Positions 5,021 through 5,953 of a DNA stretch of 5,953 nt are shown here, in pieces; positions within the stretch are counted from its first letter, which is position 1, and every line of letters begins with the position of its first letter. Below the pieces are notes generated by a model. That model saw only the letters and a list, made by a program, of their open reading frames with translations. It was not told the origin of the DNA and ran no database searches. A program made the position numbers and the translations under genes. This DNA comes from Pseudomonadota bacterium (lineage in GTDB: Bacteria; Myxococcota; Myxococcia; Myxococcales; Myxococcaceae): assembly GCA_023424585.1 (NCBI GenBank), contig JAFADT010000221.1, forward strand, positions 1 to 5,953, written 5' to 3'.

Positions 5021-5953
5021 GTGGACGACACCCGACTGCCCGACCCCGAAGCCCTCCGCCCGCTGCTCGCCGACGCCCTGTCGCTGCCCGCGCTGAAGCC
5101 CCACGGCCCGCGCCTGGAGCGCCTGCTGGAGGACTACGCGCGCGGCGTGGCCCGGCGGGACGCGCCGCTCGTCGTCGCGCTGGTGGGCGCCACCGGCGCG
5201 GGCAAGTCCACCCTGCTCAACGCCCTCTCCGGCCAGGACCTCTCCCGCGAGGGCGTGGACCGCCCCACCAGCACCGCCTCCACCCTCTTCGCGCCGGAGG
5301 GCACCTCCACGGACGAGCTGGCCCGCACCGGCGCGCGCGTCGTGCGCTACACGCCCGGGCCGCAGGGCCTGTGGAGCGGCCAGGTCTTCATCGACACGCC
5401 GGACCTGAACAGCGTGGCCACCCAGCACCGAGACGTCGCGCGCGCCGCGCTGGACAAGGCGGACGTCGCGCTCGTGGTCATGCACCGGGGCAGCGTCGCG
5501 GAGGCCACCCAGGTGGAGTTCCTCGCCGAGTTCGCCCGCCGCCGCGCGCTCGTCTTCATCCTCAACTTCGCCGACGAGCTCTCCGCCGACTCGCGCGACG
5601 CGCTGAAGTCCCAGGTCCGCCGCGTGGCCACCCAGCACTACGGCCTGGCCGCGGAGGACGTCCCCGTCTTCGCCATCAGCGCGCGCGCCGCGAAGGACGG
5701 CCAGGACGTCTCCGGCGAGTTCGGCCCGCTCCTCTTCCACCTGCGCGGGCTGGCCACCCAGGCCGTCGCCGCGCGCGTGCGCCACACCAACGCCCTGGGC
5801 GCGCTGGAGGAGTTCGCCGCCACCGTCCAGGCGGCGCTCGCGGACACGGACGCGCTGCTCGCGAAGACGCGCGCCGCGCTGGACGCGGGGCTCGGGCGCG
5901 CGGCGGAGGCGCTCCAGGCGGACTTCGACGCGCGGCTGTCCCTGGCCCACGGC
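5021..5953 (+). CDS. Dynamin/Era-like GTPase, N-terminal part (truncated by window end)
   Basis: The frame is open from GTG 5021 to the last base (311 codons) with no stop, so the gene continues outside the window. An in-frame TAG at 4982-4984 limits the start, and GTG 5021 is the only suitable codon before the P-loop, though no Shine-Dalgarno sequence is evident. Residues 50-222 form a TRAFAC-class GTPase domain. G1 is G-A-T-G-A-G-K-S (56-63), G2 a Thr in R-P-T-S-T (81-85), G3 D-T-P-D (125-128) instead of the usual D-x-x-G, G4 N-F-A-D (182-185) lacking the usual Lys, and G5 I-S-A-R (219-222). Residues about 240-310 are Ala/Leu/Arg-rich and helical, as in the stalk or coiled-coil of bacterial dynamin-like proteins, which remodel membranes; an Era/EngA-like ribosome-associated role is the other option. 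No signal peptide is present. It lies 79 bp downstream of the hypothetical gene and may be co-transcribed with it. The GTPase call is firm; the subfamily and function are inference. Confidence 0.88.
   Translation, partial: MDDTRLPDPEALRPLLADALSLPALKPHGPRLERLLEDYARGVARRDAPLVVALVGATGAGKSTLLNALSGQDLSREGVDRPTSTASTLFAPEGTSTDELARTGARVVRYTPGPQGLWSGQVFIDTPDLNSVATQHRDVARAALDKADVALVVMHRGSVAEATQVEFLAEFARRRALVFILNFADELSADSRDALKSQVRRVATQHYGLAAEDVPVFAISARAAKDGQDVSGEFGPLLFHLRGLATQAVAARVRHTNALGALEEFAATVQAALADTDALLAKTRAALDAGLGRAAEALQADFDARLSLAHG

Noticed and set aside
4479..5096. A 205-codon plus-strand open frame running across the end of the hypothetical gene and the start of the GTPase gene
   Set aside because: It overlaps both better-supported frames and its product is Arg/Pro/Ala/Gly-rich without motifs.
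4781..5950. A 389-codon minus-strand open frame across the GTPase region
   Set aside because: The plus strand carries a perfect P-loop and ordered G motifs in a continuous frame; the minus frame is Arg/Gly/Ala/Val-rich shadow sequence.

Overview
The window is GC-rich DNA with very strong G/C preference at third codon positions. This bias creates long open reading frames on the wrong strand. Together with a Gly/Thr/Asp-Ala-Gly linker in a secreted protein and a lipoprotein built of beta-helix repeats, it points to a myxobacterium, most likely of the Myxococcus/Corallococcus type. That assignment is inference from style, not from a marker gene.

Layout: (1) 1-236, a non-coding leader with an unusually AT-rich island, probably the promoter of the first gene. 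(2) 237-2504 (+), a secreted multidomain di-haem c-type cytochrome of the DHOR/DUF1111 family. It has an N-terminal module resembling a beta-glucan-binding carbohydrate-binding module, a DAG-repeat linker, a middle region of unassigned function, and a C-terminal domain with two CxxCH haem sites. (3) 2524-2578, a long inverted repeat between the convergent ends of genes 1 and 2, probably a bidirectional terminator. (4) 2583-3908 (-), a lipoprotein predicted to be a right-handed beta-helix, made of two copies of an approximately 140-residue unit that each carry a Phe-Cys-Cys-Asp motif. (5) 3909-4230, a 322-bp divergent intergenic region with several short dyads. (6) 4231-4941 (+), a cytoplasmic-looking protein of unknown family that probably starts at TTG. 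(7) 4943-4970, a hairpin just after that stop codon. (8) 5021 to the window end (+), the N-terminal 311 residues of a dynamin/Era-like GTPase with atypical G3 and G4 motifs, cut off by the window edge.

Genes 1 and 2 are both predicted to be exported (one secreted or periplasmic, one lipid-anchored) and converge on a shared terminator, but nothing in the sequence shows that they act together. Genes 3 and 4 are co-directional, 79 bp apart, and could form an operon if the hairpin between them does not terminate transcription. I see no RNA genes, insertion sequences, CRISPR arrays or attachment sites. The most unusual items are the carbohydrate-binding-module/di-haem-oxidase fusion, the duplicated FCCD beta-helix lipoprotein, and the GTPase lacking the G4 lysine.
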